This document shows positions 35,827 through 43,673 of a stretch of DNA of 64,000 nucleotides, in pieces. The first letter of the stretch is position 1, and each line of letters starts with the position of its first letter. The position numbers and the translations under genes are program-made. The stretch comes from Nitrospira sp. (GTDB taxonomy: Bacteria > Nitrospirota > Nitrospiria > Nitrospirales > Nitrospiraceae), in the NCBI GenBank assembly GCA_024760545.1, contig CP060501.1:372001-436000 (forward strand), read 5' to 3'. The notes beneath the pieces are model-generated. The model did no database searches and was not told the origin of the DNA. It was given only the letters and a program-made list of their open reading frames with translations.

Positions 35827-37380
35827 ATGGCCGGCATCAAGCGGGCGCTGATCAGCGTTTCGGATAAGACCGGAGTCATCGACCTGGCCAAGGCACTTGA
35901 AGCGCTTGGCGCGGAGATTTTGTCCACCGGGGGTACGGCGAAAGCGCTGCGCGACGCCGGAGTCAAGGTGACGGATGTCGCCGCCTATACCGGTTCTCCA
36001 GAAATTCTTGATGGCCGGGTCAAGACATTACATCCAAAGATTCATGGAGGCTTGCTGGGCCGGCGCTCGCTCCCGGCGCATATCGAGCAGATGACCCAAC
36101 ATGGAATCGGCCCCATCGATGTCGTCGTCGTGAATCTCTACCCCTTTGAAGCAACGATTGCCAAACCTGATTGCCGCTTCGAGGATGCCATCGAAAACAT
36201 CGACATCGGCGGACCTTCGATGTTGCGATCCGCGGCCAAGAACCATGAGGATGTGCTGGTGGTCGTCGATCCGTCGGATTATTCGCGAGTGTTGGATGCC
36301 GTAAAAGGGAATATGGTTACACAGGCGCTTCGCCAAGAGCTGGCGATGAAGGTCTTTCAACACACGGCGCGTTATGACGGACTGATCGCCGGATATTTGG
36401 AGAAACAGGTCCGGAGCGGAGAGGTCAAGTTCCCGAAAGTGTTGTCGCTGCAGTTCGAATTGGCGGAGACGCTGCGTTACGGAGAGAACCCTCACCAGCA
36501 AGGCGCCTTCTACCGTGAGTTGACGGGCAAAGAACCATCGGTCTCGCGAGGCGAGATTCTGCATGGGAAAGCGATGTCCTACAATAACTTTCTCGACGCC
36601 AACTCCGCGCTCGAGTTGGTCAAGGAGTATGACGAGACGGCCGTTGCCATCATCAAGCACAACAATCCGTGCGGCGCGGCGCTCGGGACAACGCCGGTGG
36701 AAGCCTACGTCAAGGCGAGGGAAACCGATCCGGTATCGGCCTTCGGCGGTGTGATTGCGTTCAACCGGCAGGTCGATCTGGCGGCGGCAAAGGAAATTAC
36801 CTCCACGTTTGTTGAGGTCGTCATTGCCCCCGGGTTTGCCGAAGATGCGTTGGCTGAACTCAAGCGAAAAAAGGACCTACGCCTGTTGGACGTGGGATCC
36901 TTGACGAAGGTGAAACAGGAAGGGTTCGACCTGAAGAAGCTTGTCGGAGGACTGATCGTGCAAGATCGCGACCTCGGTGTCCTGACCGACCTTCGCGCGC
37001 TAGCCGTGCCGACGATTCGGAAACCCACGGATGAAGAATATGCCGCCTGTGCGTTTGCCTGGAAGGTCTGCAAACACGTCAAGTCCAACGCCATCATCTA
37101 TGCCAAGCCGGGCCAGACCGTTGGAATCGGAGCGGGACAGATGAGCCGGGTGGATTCCGTGAAGCTGGCGGCGATGAAAGCGCAAATGCCGGTGAAGGGG
37201 TGTGTCATGGCCTCGGACGCATTCTTTCCGTTCCGTGACGGTCTTGACGCCGCTGCAGAAGTCGGCATTACGGCCGTGATTCAACCCGGCGGGTCAATCA
37301 GAGACGCCGAAGTGGTGAAGGCTGCCGATGAGCATGGAATGGCGATGATTCTGACGGGGATGCGCCATTTCCGCCATTGA
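35827..37380 (+). CDS. purH: bifunctional AICAR transformylase/IMP cyclohydrolase
   Basis: 517 residues, the usual length. It performs the last two steps of de novo purine synthesis: formylation of AICAR by 10-formyl-THF, then ring closure to IMP. The N-terminal MGS-like cyclohydrolase domain has [19 protein letters not shown] and [15 protein letters not shown]; the C-terminal transformylase domain has KHNNPCGAA and the catalytic K-H motif region [20 protein letters not shown]. It ends RHFRH, as in most homologues. A strong AAGGAG precedes the ATG. purD follows after 191 bases that contain a palindromic repeat, so the two may still be co-transcribed. Confidence 0.97.
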   Translation: MAGIKRALISVSDKTGVIDLAKALEALGAEILSTGGTAKALRDAGVKVTDVAAYTGSPEILDGRVKTLHPKIHGGLLGRRSLPAHIEQMTQHGIGPIDVVVVNLYPFEATIAKPDCRFEDAIENIDIGGPSMLRSAAKNHEDVLVVVDPSDYSRVLDAVKGNMVTQALRQELAMKVFQHTARYDGLIAGYLEKQVRSGEVKFPKVLSLQFELAETLRYGENPHQQGAFYRELTGKEPSVSRGEILHGKAMSYNNFLDANSALELVKEYDETAVAIIKHNNPCGAALGTTPVEAYVKARETDPVSAFGGVIAFNRQVDLAAAKEITSTFVEVVIAPGFAEDALAELKRKKDLRLLDVGSLTKVKQEGFDLKKLVGGLIVQDRDLGVLTDLRALAVPTIRKPTDEEYAACAFAWKVCKHVKSNAIIYAKPGQTVGIGAGQMSRVDSVKLAAMKAQMPVKGCVMASDAFFPFRDGLDAAAEVGITAVIQPGGSIRDAEVVKAADEHGMAMILTGMRHFRH

Positions 37381-37386
37381 TCGGAT

Positions 37387-37500
37387 GCTGAAACAGGTCT
37401 CTCGCGGCGTTCTCGGTCGTTCGTCCACCTCACCGTACACGAAACGTACGCCTCGGTGTCCGAGCTTCCTGCAGCCTTGCGACAGACCCTTTTGATCTGC
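37387..37500. repeat. divergent copy of a palindromic intergenic repeat
   Basis: About 114 bp beginning 6 bases after the purH stop. It aligns in order with the reverse complement of the element at 52608-52769: GCTGAAACAG start, CGTTCTC, then CACC-TAC-GAA-GTACGC-TC core, CTTCCTGCAGCCTTGC, and CCCTTTTGATCTGC end. The core CACCGTAC-ACGAAA-CGTACG can fold on itself. The copy is more degraded than the other, so it is probably an old insertion. It lies in the spacer between purH and purD. Confidence 0.55.
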
Positions 37501-37571
37501 CGCAAACAGTAGTCGAAGATCCAGATCCTTTGCAGATAACCCACGGAATTGTCGGCTTGTCATAATTCCAC

Positions 37572-38843
37572 ATGAAGATTCTTGTAGTCGGCAGCGGAGG
37601 GCGCGAGCACGCGATCGTATGGAAGCTTGCGCAGAGTCCGCGAAAGCCTATCCTCTATTGCGCCCCAGGCAACGCGGGTATTGCCTCATTAGCGACCTGC
37701 GTTCCCCTTAAGTCGGATGACATTGCCGGACTGAAAGACTTCGCACTTCACGAGCACATCGATCTGACGGTGGTCGGACCTGAAGTGCCGCTTGCGCTGG
37801 GCATGACCGACACCTTCCGCAAAGCCAAGCTCAGGATTTTCGGGCCGACCAGGAACGCGGCGCGCTTGGAGGCCAGCAAGATCTTTTCCAAAGATGTCAT
37901 GGCGCAAGCCAAGATCCGAACGGCACGGGCCAAGAGTTTTGAGAAGGTCGCAGACGCGATGGCTTATGTCGACCAGCACGAATTGCCGGTCGTGATCAAG
38001 GCAGACGGGTTGGCTCAAGGGAAAGGGGTCATCATCGCGACGACCCACGAACAGGCTCGGCATGCGATCGTGGATTCGATGGAAAAGGCCGTCTTCGGCC
38101 AAGCCGGGAAGAACGTGCTGATCGAACAGTTTCTCGACGGGGAAGAACTGACGATCATGGCGTTTACGGACGGCAAGACGGTGGTGCCGATGCCGCCTGC
38201 GCAGGATCATAAGCGGGTCGGTGATGGCGATACCGGCTTGAACACCGGTGGTATGGGCGCATACTGCCCTGCGCCGCTTGGAACTGCCGAACTTCAAGAT
38301 CGTGTTACTCGCGAAGTCTTGCAGCCGATGGTGGATGCCATGGCGCGTCTCGGTTCACCATTCCAGGGGGTTCTCTATGCGGGACTCATGGTGGTCAAGG
38401 GAACACCGTACGTGCTGGAATTCAATGCTCGTATGGGCGATCCGGAAACACAGGTGGTGCTGCCCCTGCTTAAAACGGATCTCCTCGAGGTCATCGAGGC
38501 TGTGGTCGAACATCGTCTTGACCAGCTCACGGTTGATTGGCATCCGGATGCGGCTGTCTGTGTCGTGATGGCGGCCGGAGGATATCCCGGCTCTTACCGA
38601 CAAGGCACCCCAATCAGCGGCCTATCGTCGGCGGCTTCTTCGGAAAACTCTATGGTTTTTCATGCGGGAACAGCTCGACAAGAAAACGACATCGTAGCGA
38701 CTGGAGGCCGTGTGCTCGGCGTTCTCGGTCGGGGATTGACCTTATCCGAAGCGCAACGCAATGCCTATCGAGTCGTCGGAACGATCTCCTTCGAAGGATG
38801 CCACTTTCGCACGGACATCGCGTACCGTGCGCTCAAGGCCTAG
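37572..38843 (+). CDS. purD: phosphoribosylamine-glycine ligase (GAR synthetase)
   Basis: 423 residues. It joins phosphoribosylamine and glycine with ATP in the second step of purine synthesis. The N-terminal VVGSGGREHAIVWKLAQS is diagnostic. The ATP-grasp domain shows VVIKADGLAQGKGVIIA and EFLDGEELTIMAF-like (EQFLDGEELTIMAF), and the metal-binding end of the active site is in EFNARMGDPETQVVLP. The C-terminal domain includes VVMAAGGYPGSY. The ATG at 37572 begins the conserved start MKILVVGSGGREHA. It is the natural partner of purH upstream. Confidence 0.97.
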   Translation: MKILVVGSGGREHAIVWKLAQSPRKPILYCAPGNAGIASLATCVPLKSDDIAGLKDFALHEHIDLTVVGPEVPLALGMTDTFRKAKLRIFGPTRNAARLEASKIFSKDVMAQAKIRTARAKSFEKVADAMAYVDQHELPVVIKADGLAQGKGVIIATTHEQARHAIVDSMEKAVFGQAGKNVLIEQFLDGEELTIMAFTDGKTVVPMPPAQDHKRVGDGDTGLNTGGMGAYCPAPLGTAELQDRVTREVLQPMVDAMARLGSPFQGVLYAGLMVVKGTPYVLEFNARMGDPETQVVLPLLKTDLLEVIEAVVEHRLDQLTVDWHPDAAVCVVMAAGGYPGSYRQGTPISGLSSAASSENSMVFHAGTARQENDIVATGGRVLGVLGRGLTLSEAQRNAYRVVGTISFEGCHFRTDIAYRALKA

Positions 38844-39119
38844 AACGGGTACCGTCAGCCATCTCAGCGAACCAGGATACTAAATAGGTCGATCGCACTT
38901 GAAGGCGCGTCCGTGTTACCGGTGTTGTGCAATCTCAAGAGCGAAGTGTAGATCCAAACAGCCTGAGCCGATCTTCTTCGATGAGAATTCAGCCTGATCT
39001 GCTAGAATGCCTTCACTCGACAGCCATCGGAGAACATGTTAGAGACAAGGCAGGAATTTCGTGAATCCGTCATGCGTGTCGACGACTTCCAATAAACAAT
39101 GAAAAGGGGAACTGAGAAT

Positions 39120-39563
39120 ATGGTGATAAGCAGTCATCCGATGAAGGTCCTCGGCACGGTCTGCGGTCTCGGCCTGATGCTGAGCCTGGTGGGATGCGAC
39201 TATTGGCCCCCGGCGTTGCAGGCCCAGATCGAACAGTTGCGCTCTGAAATACAAACGCTCACGATGGAGAAAACGCAGCTTCAGGCGCAGGTCTCCGACT
39301 TTTCGAAAACCAGGCAGGAACTCCAGGGGCAGGTGGACGAACTAAGCCGGATGAATCGAGAGAAAATGTCCATGATCACCGGTCTGCAAAACCAGTTGGA
39401 CGCAACGCGTGCGAGAGCATTGAAGGCGATGTCTCCTAAAACACCGACTCACAAGGCGACGGCAAAATCCACTGCGAAGCCGGCCGCCAAATCGGCAACC
39501 AAAACCACTCCAAAAACGACGGTCACCAAGAAACCAGCCTCGAAAACTGCCGGGGTCCGATAG
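39120..39563 (+). CDS. coiled-coil lipoprotein with Lys/Ala/Thr-rich tail
   Basis: 147 residues from ATG 39120, which has AGGGGA about 10 bases upstream (ATGs at 39099 and 39141 are alternatives). Signal peptide with a good lipobox, LMLSLVGC at about residues 19-26, so the mature lipoprotein begins at Cys26. Residues about 33-105 form a coiled coil (LQAQIEQLRSEIQTLTMEK and following). The last 40 residues are a low-complexity tail of Lys, Ala, Thr and Pro repeats (KATAKSTAKPAAKSATKTT), reminiscent of histone-H1-like or peptidoglycan-binding tails. Function unknown. A possible extended -10 box (TGCTAGAAT, 39000-39008) lies upstream. Confidence 0.78.
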   Translation: MVISSHPMKVLGTVCGLGLMLSLVGCDYWPPALQAQIEQLRSEIQTLTMEKTQLQAQVSDFSKTRQELQGQVDELSRMNREKMSMITGLQNQLDATRARALKAMSPKTPTHKATAKSTAKPAAKSATKTTPKTTVTKKPASKTAGVR

Positions 39564-39580
39564 CCCGCTCGCCGAACGCC

Positions 39581-39940
39581 TTACGAAGAGGAGGAGGGTG
39601 TCGTGCCTGAGGCACTTGTCGATGAACCGGTTGATGCCGGTGCCGGCGCCGCTGCAGGGGCGGGAGATGCGGCGGTCGAGGGAGTCGCCGCTGCAGATTC
39701 CTTCTTCTCTCCCGTGCTCGTTCCACCGGTTTCCCCACCGGCGCTCGATGGGGGCTTGAGTTTATCCGAATAGTCGGTGACGTACCACCCACTCCCCTTA
39801 AACATGATCCCGGACGAAGAAATGAGTCGTCTGATCGCTTTTCCACACCGTTCACATGTCGAGAGCGGATCGTCCTTGATGCTTTGTTTCACTTCAAAGC
39901 GATACGAGCAGCTGTCACACTGATATTCATAGATCGGCAC
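39581..39940 (-). CDS. FmdB-type zinc ribbon protein
   Basis: 119 residues. The N-terminal half is the FmdB/CxxC-SSSS regulatory ribbon: MPIYEYQCDSCSYRFEV, CERCGKAIRRLISSSG and FKGSGWYVTDY. The four Cys bind zinc. The C-terminal 50 residues are low-complexity Ala/Pro/Ser/Thr. FmdB was linked to formamidase expression, but the domain is widespread with no clear general function. It is the last gene of the rsmD-coaD-aminotransferase unit, 46 bases after the aminotransferase stop, and converges on the lipoprotein gene with a 17-base gap. Confidence 0.85.
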   Translation of the reverse strand: MPIYEYQCDSCSYRFEVKQSIKDDPLSTCERCGKAIRRLISSSGIMFKGSGWYVTDYSDKLKPPSSAGGETGGTSTGEKKESAAATPSTAASPAPAAAPAPASTGSSTSASGTTPSSSS

Positions 39941-39986
39941 TTGTTCCCCCTAACTCTTTCCCATTCTTGGGACGAGCCGGCGCGGC

Positions 39987-41180
39987 TCACACGAGCTTGG
40001 CAAACGCCTGTCCGAGGCGTTCCAGCCCTCTGGTAATATTCGTCATACTGGTGGCATAGGAAAGCCGGAGATGCTCTTGGCTTCCAAACGGTTCGCCCGG
40101 CACAACCGCAATGCGGGCTTCGTTCAACAGGAAATGGGCCACGTCATTCGGTGTCTTCAGCATACCCGAGGGGCTCCGTTTTCCCAACAAGCCCTTGATA
40201 TTGGGAAACGCGTAGAATGCTCCGCGTGGCATCCGGCAGGCTACGCCGGGGATCTTGTTTAGTCCGTCGACGATTGTGTTCCGGCGATGGGAAAATTCTT
40301 CCACCATCTTCACCGTGAACGGCTCCCCAAGGCGCAAAGCGGCGACTGCGGCTTTCTGTGAAATGGAGCAAGGATTGGACGTGCTCTGACTTTGAATATT
40401 GGCCATCGCAGTAATCAGGTCCTTCGGGCCGGCCGCGTAACCGATCCTCCACCCCGTCATGGCGTAGGCTTTTGAGACTCCGTTGATGATGACTGTTCGT
40501 GCCGCAATCTCCGGCCCGAGCGAAGCGATGCTGATGTGCGTGGTCCCATCGTAGAGAATCTTTTCATAAATCTCGTCGGAGATCACGATCAGATCATGCC
40601 GGACCGCCACCGAGGCGATCAGCTCGAGCGTCGCTCGATCATAGGTCGCTCCGGTCGGGTTGCACGGGCTGTTGACGATGATGGCCTTGGTTCGTGGAGT
40701 AATGAGTCGTTCCAACTCGGCAGCATGGACTGCGTAACCGTCTTCCTCCTTTGTCGAGAGCAGGATCGGGGTTGCGTCGTTCAAGAGCGCTTGATCCAAA
40801 TAGGAAACCCAATAGGGGATCGGAATGATGATTTCGTCACCGGCCTCGAGTAAGGCTTCGGCCAGATTGTACAGCGAGTGCTTCGCACCACAGGAGACCA
40901 GGATTTGAGATTTCTCATACCGAAGCCCGAGTTCAACCTGAAGCTTGTCGACAATCGCTCCACGCAGCTCATCGATCCCTGACGCAGGCGTGTATTTGGT
41001 AAATCCCGCGCGAATGGCCGCTTCCGCCGCAGCCTTGACCGGTTCCGGTGTGTCGAAATCCGGCTCTCCAGCGGAAAAGTCGACGACATCCAGTCCCTGT
41101 GCGGCCATGGCCTTGGCGGTTGCAGCCATGGCGAGCGTCGGGGAGGGCGCGATGCGGCTGACACGAGCGGCGAGTTTCAT
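39987..41180 (-). CDS. aspC: aspartate/aromatic aminotransferase (class I, subgroup 1b-like)
   Basis: 397 residues. PLP-dependent fold-type I aminotransferase with VVDFSAGEPDFDTPEPVKAA at the start, NSPCNPTGATYD (substrate/PLP-ring contacts), SDEIYEKILYDG and the Schiff-base Lys in GVSKAYAMTGWRIGY. The C-terminal Arg region RLSYATSM is present. Length and sequence are those of bacterial aspartate aminotransferase 1b, which converts oxaloacetate and glutamate to aspartate and 2-oxoglutarate and may also use prephenate. Its ATG overlaps the coaD stop by 4 bases. The gene symbol is used loosely because subgroup 1b genes are also named aspB or aatA. Confidence 0.9.
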   Translation of the reverse strand: MKLAARVSRIAPSPTLAMAATAKAMAAQGLDVVDFSAGEPDFDTPEPVKAAAEAAIRAGFTKYTPASGIDELRGAIVDKLQVELGLRYEKSQILVSCGAKHSLYNLAEALLEAGDEIIIPIPYWVSYLDQALLNDATPILLSTKEEDGYAVHAAELERLITPRTKAIIVNSPCNPTGATYDRATLELIASVAVRHDLIVISDEIYEKILYDGTTHISIASLGPEIAARTVIINGVSKAYAMTGWRIGYAAGPKDLITAMANIQSQSTSNPCSISQKAAVAALRLGEPFTVKMVEEFSHRRNTIVDGLNKIPGVACRMPRGAFYAFPNIKGLLGKRSPSGMLKTPNDVAHFLLNEARIAVVPGEPFGSQEHLRLSYATSMTNITRGLERLGQAFAKLV

Positions 41181-41665
41181 GACTTCAGACTCCGGATACG
41201 ATCTTGTAATCGGCGAGCCACTTCTGGGTGGAGAAACTCGGTCAAATTTCCACCGTGGTGCGCCACATCCTTGATGATCGTCGAAGACAGATACGAATAT
41301 TCCTCGCTGGGCATCAAGAACACCGTCTCCACGTTCTTGGCAAGTTTTCGGTTGACCAGAGCCATCTGAAACTCGTGTTCAAAGTCTGAAATAGCGCGCA
41401 ACCCACGGATAATGGCGTGCGCACCTGACCGCTCGACATAATCGACCAGCAATCCCTCGAATGCTGTGACATCGACTTGATGAAACTCTTTCATGACCAG
41501 TGTCACCATATCAAGACGCTCCGGCAAATTGAAGAGCGGATGTTTGGAGGGATTCGGCGCTACGGCCACGACCACTTTGTCGAACACACGAAGGCTACGG
41601 GTAATGATATCGGTATGACCATGAGTGATGGGATCAAATGTGCCGGGGTATATGCCGATTTTCAT
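41177..41665 (-). CDS. coaD: phosphopantetheine adenylyltransferase
   Basis: 162 residues, the usual length. It adds AMP to 4'-phosphopantetheine in the fourth step of CoA synthesis. The nucleotidyltransferase motif is GTFDPITHGHTDII at about 8-21, with the second motif EEYSYLSSTIIKDVA near 128-142. The ATG overlaps the rsmD stop by 4 bases and its stop overlaps the aminotransferase start by 4 bases, so all three are coupled. Pairing rsmD-coaD is common in bacteria. Confidence 0.96.
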   Translation of the reverse strand: MKIGIYPGTFDPITHGHTDIITRSLRVFDKVVVAVAPNPSKHPLFNLPERLDMVTLVMKEFHQVDVTAFEGLLVDYVERSGAHAIIRGLRAISDFEHEFQMALVNRKLAKNVETVFLMPSEEYSYLSSTIIKDVAHHGGNLTEFLHPEVARRLQDRIRSLKS

Positions 41666-42231
41666 GGCTGTTGTGTACGAGGACAGGAATAGAGCGATAT
41701 AGTGGTGTCACCGTAACGGTATTGCCGCAACAACTGAGTGTGCCCTAATGACATGGGGAATGTGGTCTTTGCGGCATGCTCGATGACCAGCCAAGCGTCA
41801 GCGGCGAACAGGTGATCGGTCCTTGGCTCCTGGAATAACGAGAGAAGTTCGTGTGACTGGGCGTAGGGTGGGTCGGCAAAGACGATATCATAAGGACCAT
41901 TCCACTGATCGGGGCGGCTGAGAAACTGTTCGACCTTTTGGGCCTTAACCTCTAATTGCTGACCGATATGACAGAGCTTTACATTCTGCTGCAGAAGTTT
42001 CAAGACCTCCCTGTTCCATTCGACGGAGGTCACATGTTCAGCTCCGCGGCTGATGGCTTCGATCCCGACGGCCCCTGTCCCGGCGTACAGGTCTAAAAAC
42101 CGACAATTCGTCAGCCGATTACCGAGAATCGAAAACAGAGCTTCTCGAACCCGGTCGGAGGTTGGCCGAAGAGCGAGTTCTCGCGGCCCATGGAGTCGCC
42201 GGCCTCGGTGGGTACCTGCGATGACACGCAT
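41662..42231 (-). CDS. rsmD: 16S rRNA (guanine(966)-N2)-methyltransferase
   Basis: 189 residues from ATG 42231 (MRVIAGTHRGRRL); an in-frame Met four codons earlier is less likely. SAM motif I FLDLYAGTGAVGIEAISRGA and the catalytic motif IVFADPPYA (DPPY, typical of N2-guanine and N6-adenine methyltransferases) are both present. It methylates G966 of 16S rRNA near the P site. It is the first gene of the operon rsmD-coaD-aspC-fmdB. Confidence 0.94.
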   Translation of the reverse strand: MRVIAGTHRGRRLHGPRELALRPTSDRVREALFSILGNRLTNCRFLDLYAGTGAVGIEAISRGAEHVTSVEWNREVLKLLQQNVKLCHIGQQLEVKAQKVEQFLSRPDQWNGPYDIVFADPPYAQSHELLSLFQEPRTDHLFAADAWLVIEHAAKTTFPMSLGHTQLLRQYRYGDTTISLYSCPRTQQP

Positions 42232-42477
42232 ACGAGACAGCATCGTCGTGCAAGGCCAGACTCTAACATAGCGTTTTTGCTATGGTCAAGAAATGCAACT
42301 GCGAGGGGAAGCACGTAGGCACGTGAGGAGGGGAGAGGAGATGAACCGCGAGCGACCTAGTAAAAGATCTTCAGTTCTTTTTTGACCGTCCTCCCGGAGA
42401 AGACTATAATGTGATCGTCGGTCTCGCACTCGAATGGAGCGCGCATGATCACCAGACAGTCCCGACGTAACCCTGAC

Positions 42478-42496
42478 GGGCTCGGTTTCCGAGCCC
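42478..42496 (-). terminator. hairpin after the 57-aa zinc-ribbon gene
   Basis: Perfect 8-bp stem GGGCTCGG (42478-42485), loop TTT, CCGAGCCC (42489-42496). It starts 14 bases past the stop of the small zinc-ribbon gene on the minus strand. No T-run follows, so its strength as an intrinsic terminator is uncertain. Confidence 0.5.
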
Positions 42497-42509
42497 GATC
42501 CATTGAAAC

Positions 42510-42683
42510 TCACCGAGTGGCAACTGTCTGGGATTCTTTGGCAGCAAGGCTCTTTCTGCGGTTGTTGGAGATGGTGCGGTCGATAATCGCGCCACAATTG
42601 ATGCATTTCCATGCGTAGAAGACGAGAAAGAAATCCGAGAAGCGCTCCAACATCATCATTCCCTTACACTTCGGACATTCCAT
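42510..42683 (-). CDS. small zinc-ribbon protein (57 aa)
   Basis: A short gene, easy to miss. From ATG 42683 it encodes 57 residues with two CxxC pairs, MECPKCKG and WKCINCGAIID, spaced by 21 residues as in zinc ribbons. The C-terminal 18 residues are basic (NNRRKSLAAKE). A strong ribosome site GGGAGG lies 5-6 bases upstream. A stable hairpin follows the stop. The start, ribosome site, ligands and hairpin agree, so it is very likely expressed. It probably binds zinc and perhaps nucleic acid; the partner is unknown. Confidence 0.82.
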   Translation of the reverse strand: MECPKCKGMMMLERFSDFFLVFYAWKCINCGAIIDRTISNNRRKSLAAKESQTVATR

Positions 42684-42859
42684 TGCTCCCTCCCAGGGTG
42701 GCTACGTTCACAGCTGTTGGCGAAGGAAAGCAAGAGCTGCACCAATTTGTCATATGTCAGTATTTCAATAAGTTATGAATTACGTATTTGCCTTAGGCGG
42801 GTAATTCTTTCGTATTTGCTAGTACAAAAGAGTCCGGCCCGTCAATTTTTTGTCACCTG

Positions 42860-43591
42860 ATGGGAATCATGGCGCCTAAAGGTCCGGGGAAGGGCATCGC
42901 GTACTGGCCCAAGACCGAGCGTCCTCGCGAGCGTCTCCTTGCGAAGGGCTCTGAGGCTCTTTCTGATGCCCATCTTCTCGCGATTCTGCTCAGAACCGGA
43001 CGACGCGACTCTTCCGCGGTCCAAGTCGCGATCGAACTCCTTGACCGAATGGGAGGGCTTGGAGGATTGGCGGTGTGCGGCGTCGAAGAACTCTGTGCCG
43101 TCCCAGGCGTCGGTCCTGCAAAGGCCGCTCAACTCAGAGCTGCTCTGGAGTTGGGGAGACGTTCCCTCGCCGTTCCACTCTCGACCGGCACACGTATTTC
43201 CTCGAGCGCCGATCTTTTCAAACATTTCCATCCGGCGCTCCGGGATCTGAAACATGAAATCTTCAAAGTGGTGTTGCTCGACGCTAAAAATACCGTGGTC
43301 AAAGAGACTACCGTTTCTGAAGGAAGTCTGACGCTCAGCATCGTGCATCCACGCGAAGTCTTCGCCCTTGCCGTACGTGAATCGGCGGCTGCCGTCATCT
43401 TCCTTCACAACCATCCGAGCGGAGATCCTACTCCAAGCCAGGAGGATCGCCGATTGACCGAACGGTTGGTGGCCGCCGGCCACCTTCTAGGGATTCGTGT
43501 GTTGGACCATGTCATCGTCGGAGATGGCCGATATGTGAGTTTTGCCGATGAGGGATGGTTGACGGGGCAGCGCGACACCGACGACCGGTAA
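42860..43591 (+). CDS. radC: RadC family JAB1/MPN metallo-domain protein
   Basis: 243 residues. An N-terminal helix-hairpin-helix region (VCGVEELCAVPGVGPAKAAQ, about 72-91) precedes the MPN/JAB domain with metal motif HNHPSGDPTPSQED near residues 190-203. RadC was linked to DNA repair, but its biochemical role is unclear and the original phenotype was later assigned to recG. The ATG at 42860 or 42869 may be used; neither has a strong ribosome site. It is monocistronic and lies 82 bases before the EF-G-like gene. Confidence 0.93.
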   Translation: MGIMAPKGPGKGIAYWPKTERPRERLLAKGSEALSDAHLLAILLRTGRRDSSAVQVAIELLDRMGGLGGLAVCGVEELCAVPGVGPAKAAQLRAALELGRRSLAVPLSTGTRISSSADLFKHFHPALRDLKHEIFKVVLLDAKNTVVKETTVSEGSLTLSIVHPREVFALAVRESAAAVIFLHNHPSGDPTPSQEDRRLTERLVAAGHLLGIRVLDHVIVGDGRYVSFADEGWLTGQRDTDDR

Positions 43592-43673
43592 GGTGATATG
43601 CGCAATAATCCGGCATCCGAAATGTGAGGACAGGATGGTCTAAATCGCCATATTCAACCAAGGAGGGCATGCC

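Noticed and set aside
42783-42819. CGTATTTGC repeated at 42783 and 42811
   Set aside because: A 9-base repeat pair in an AT-rich spacer is within chance expectation.
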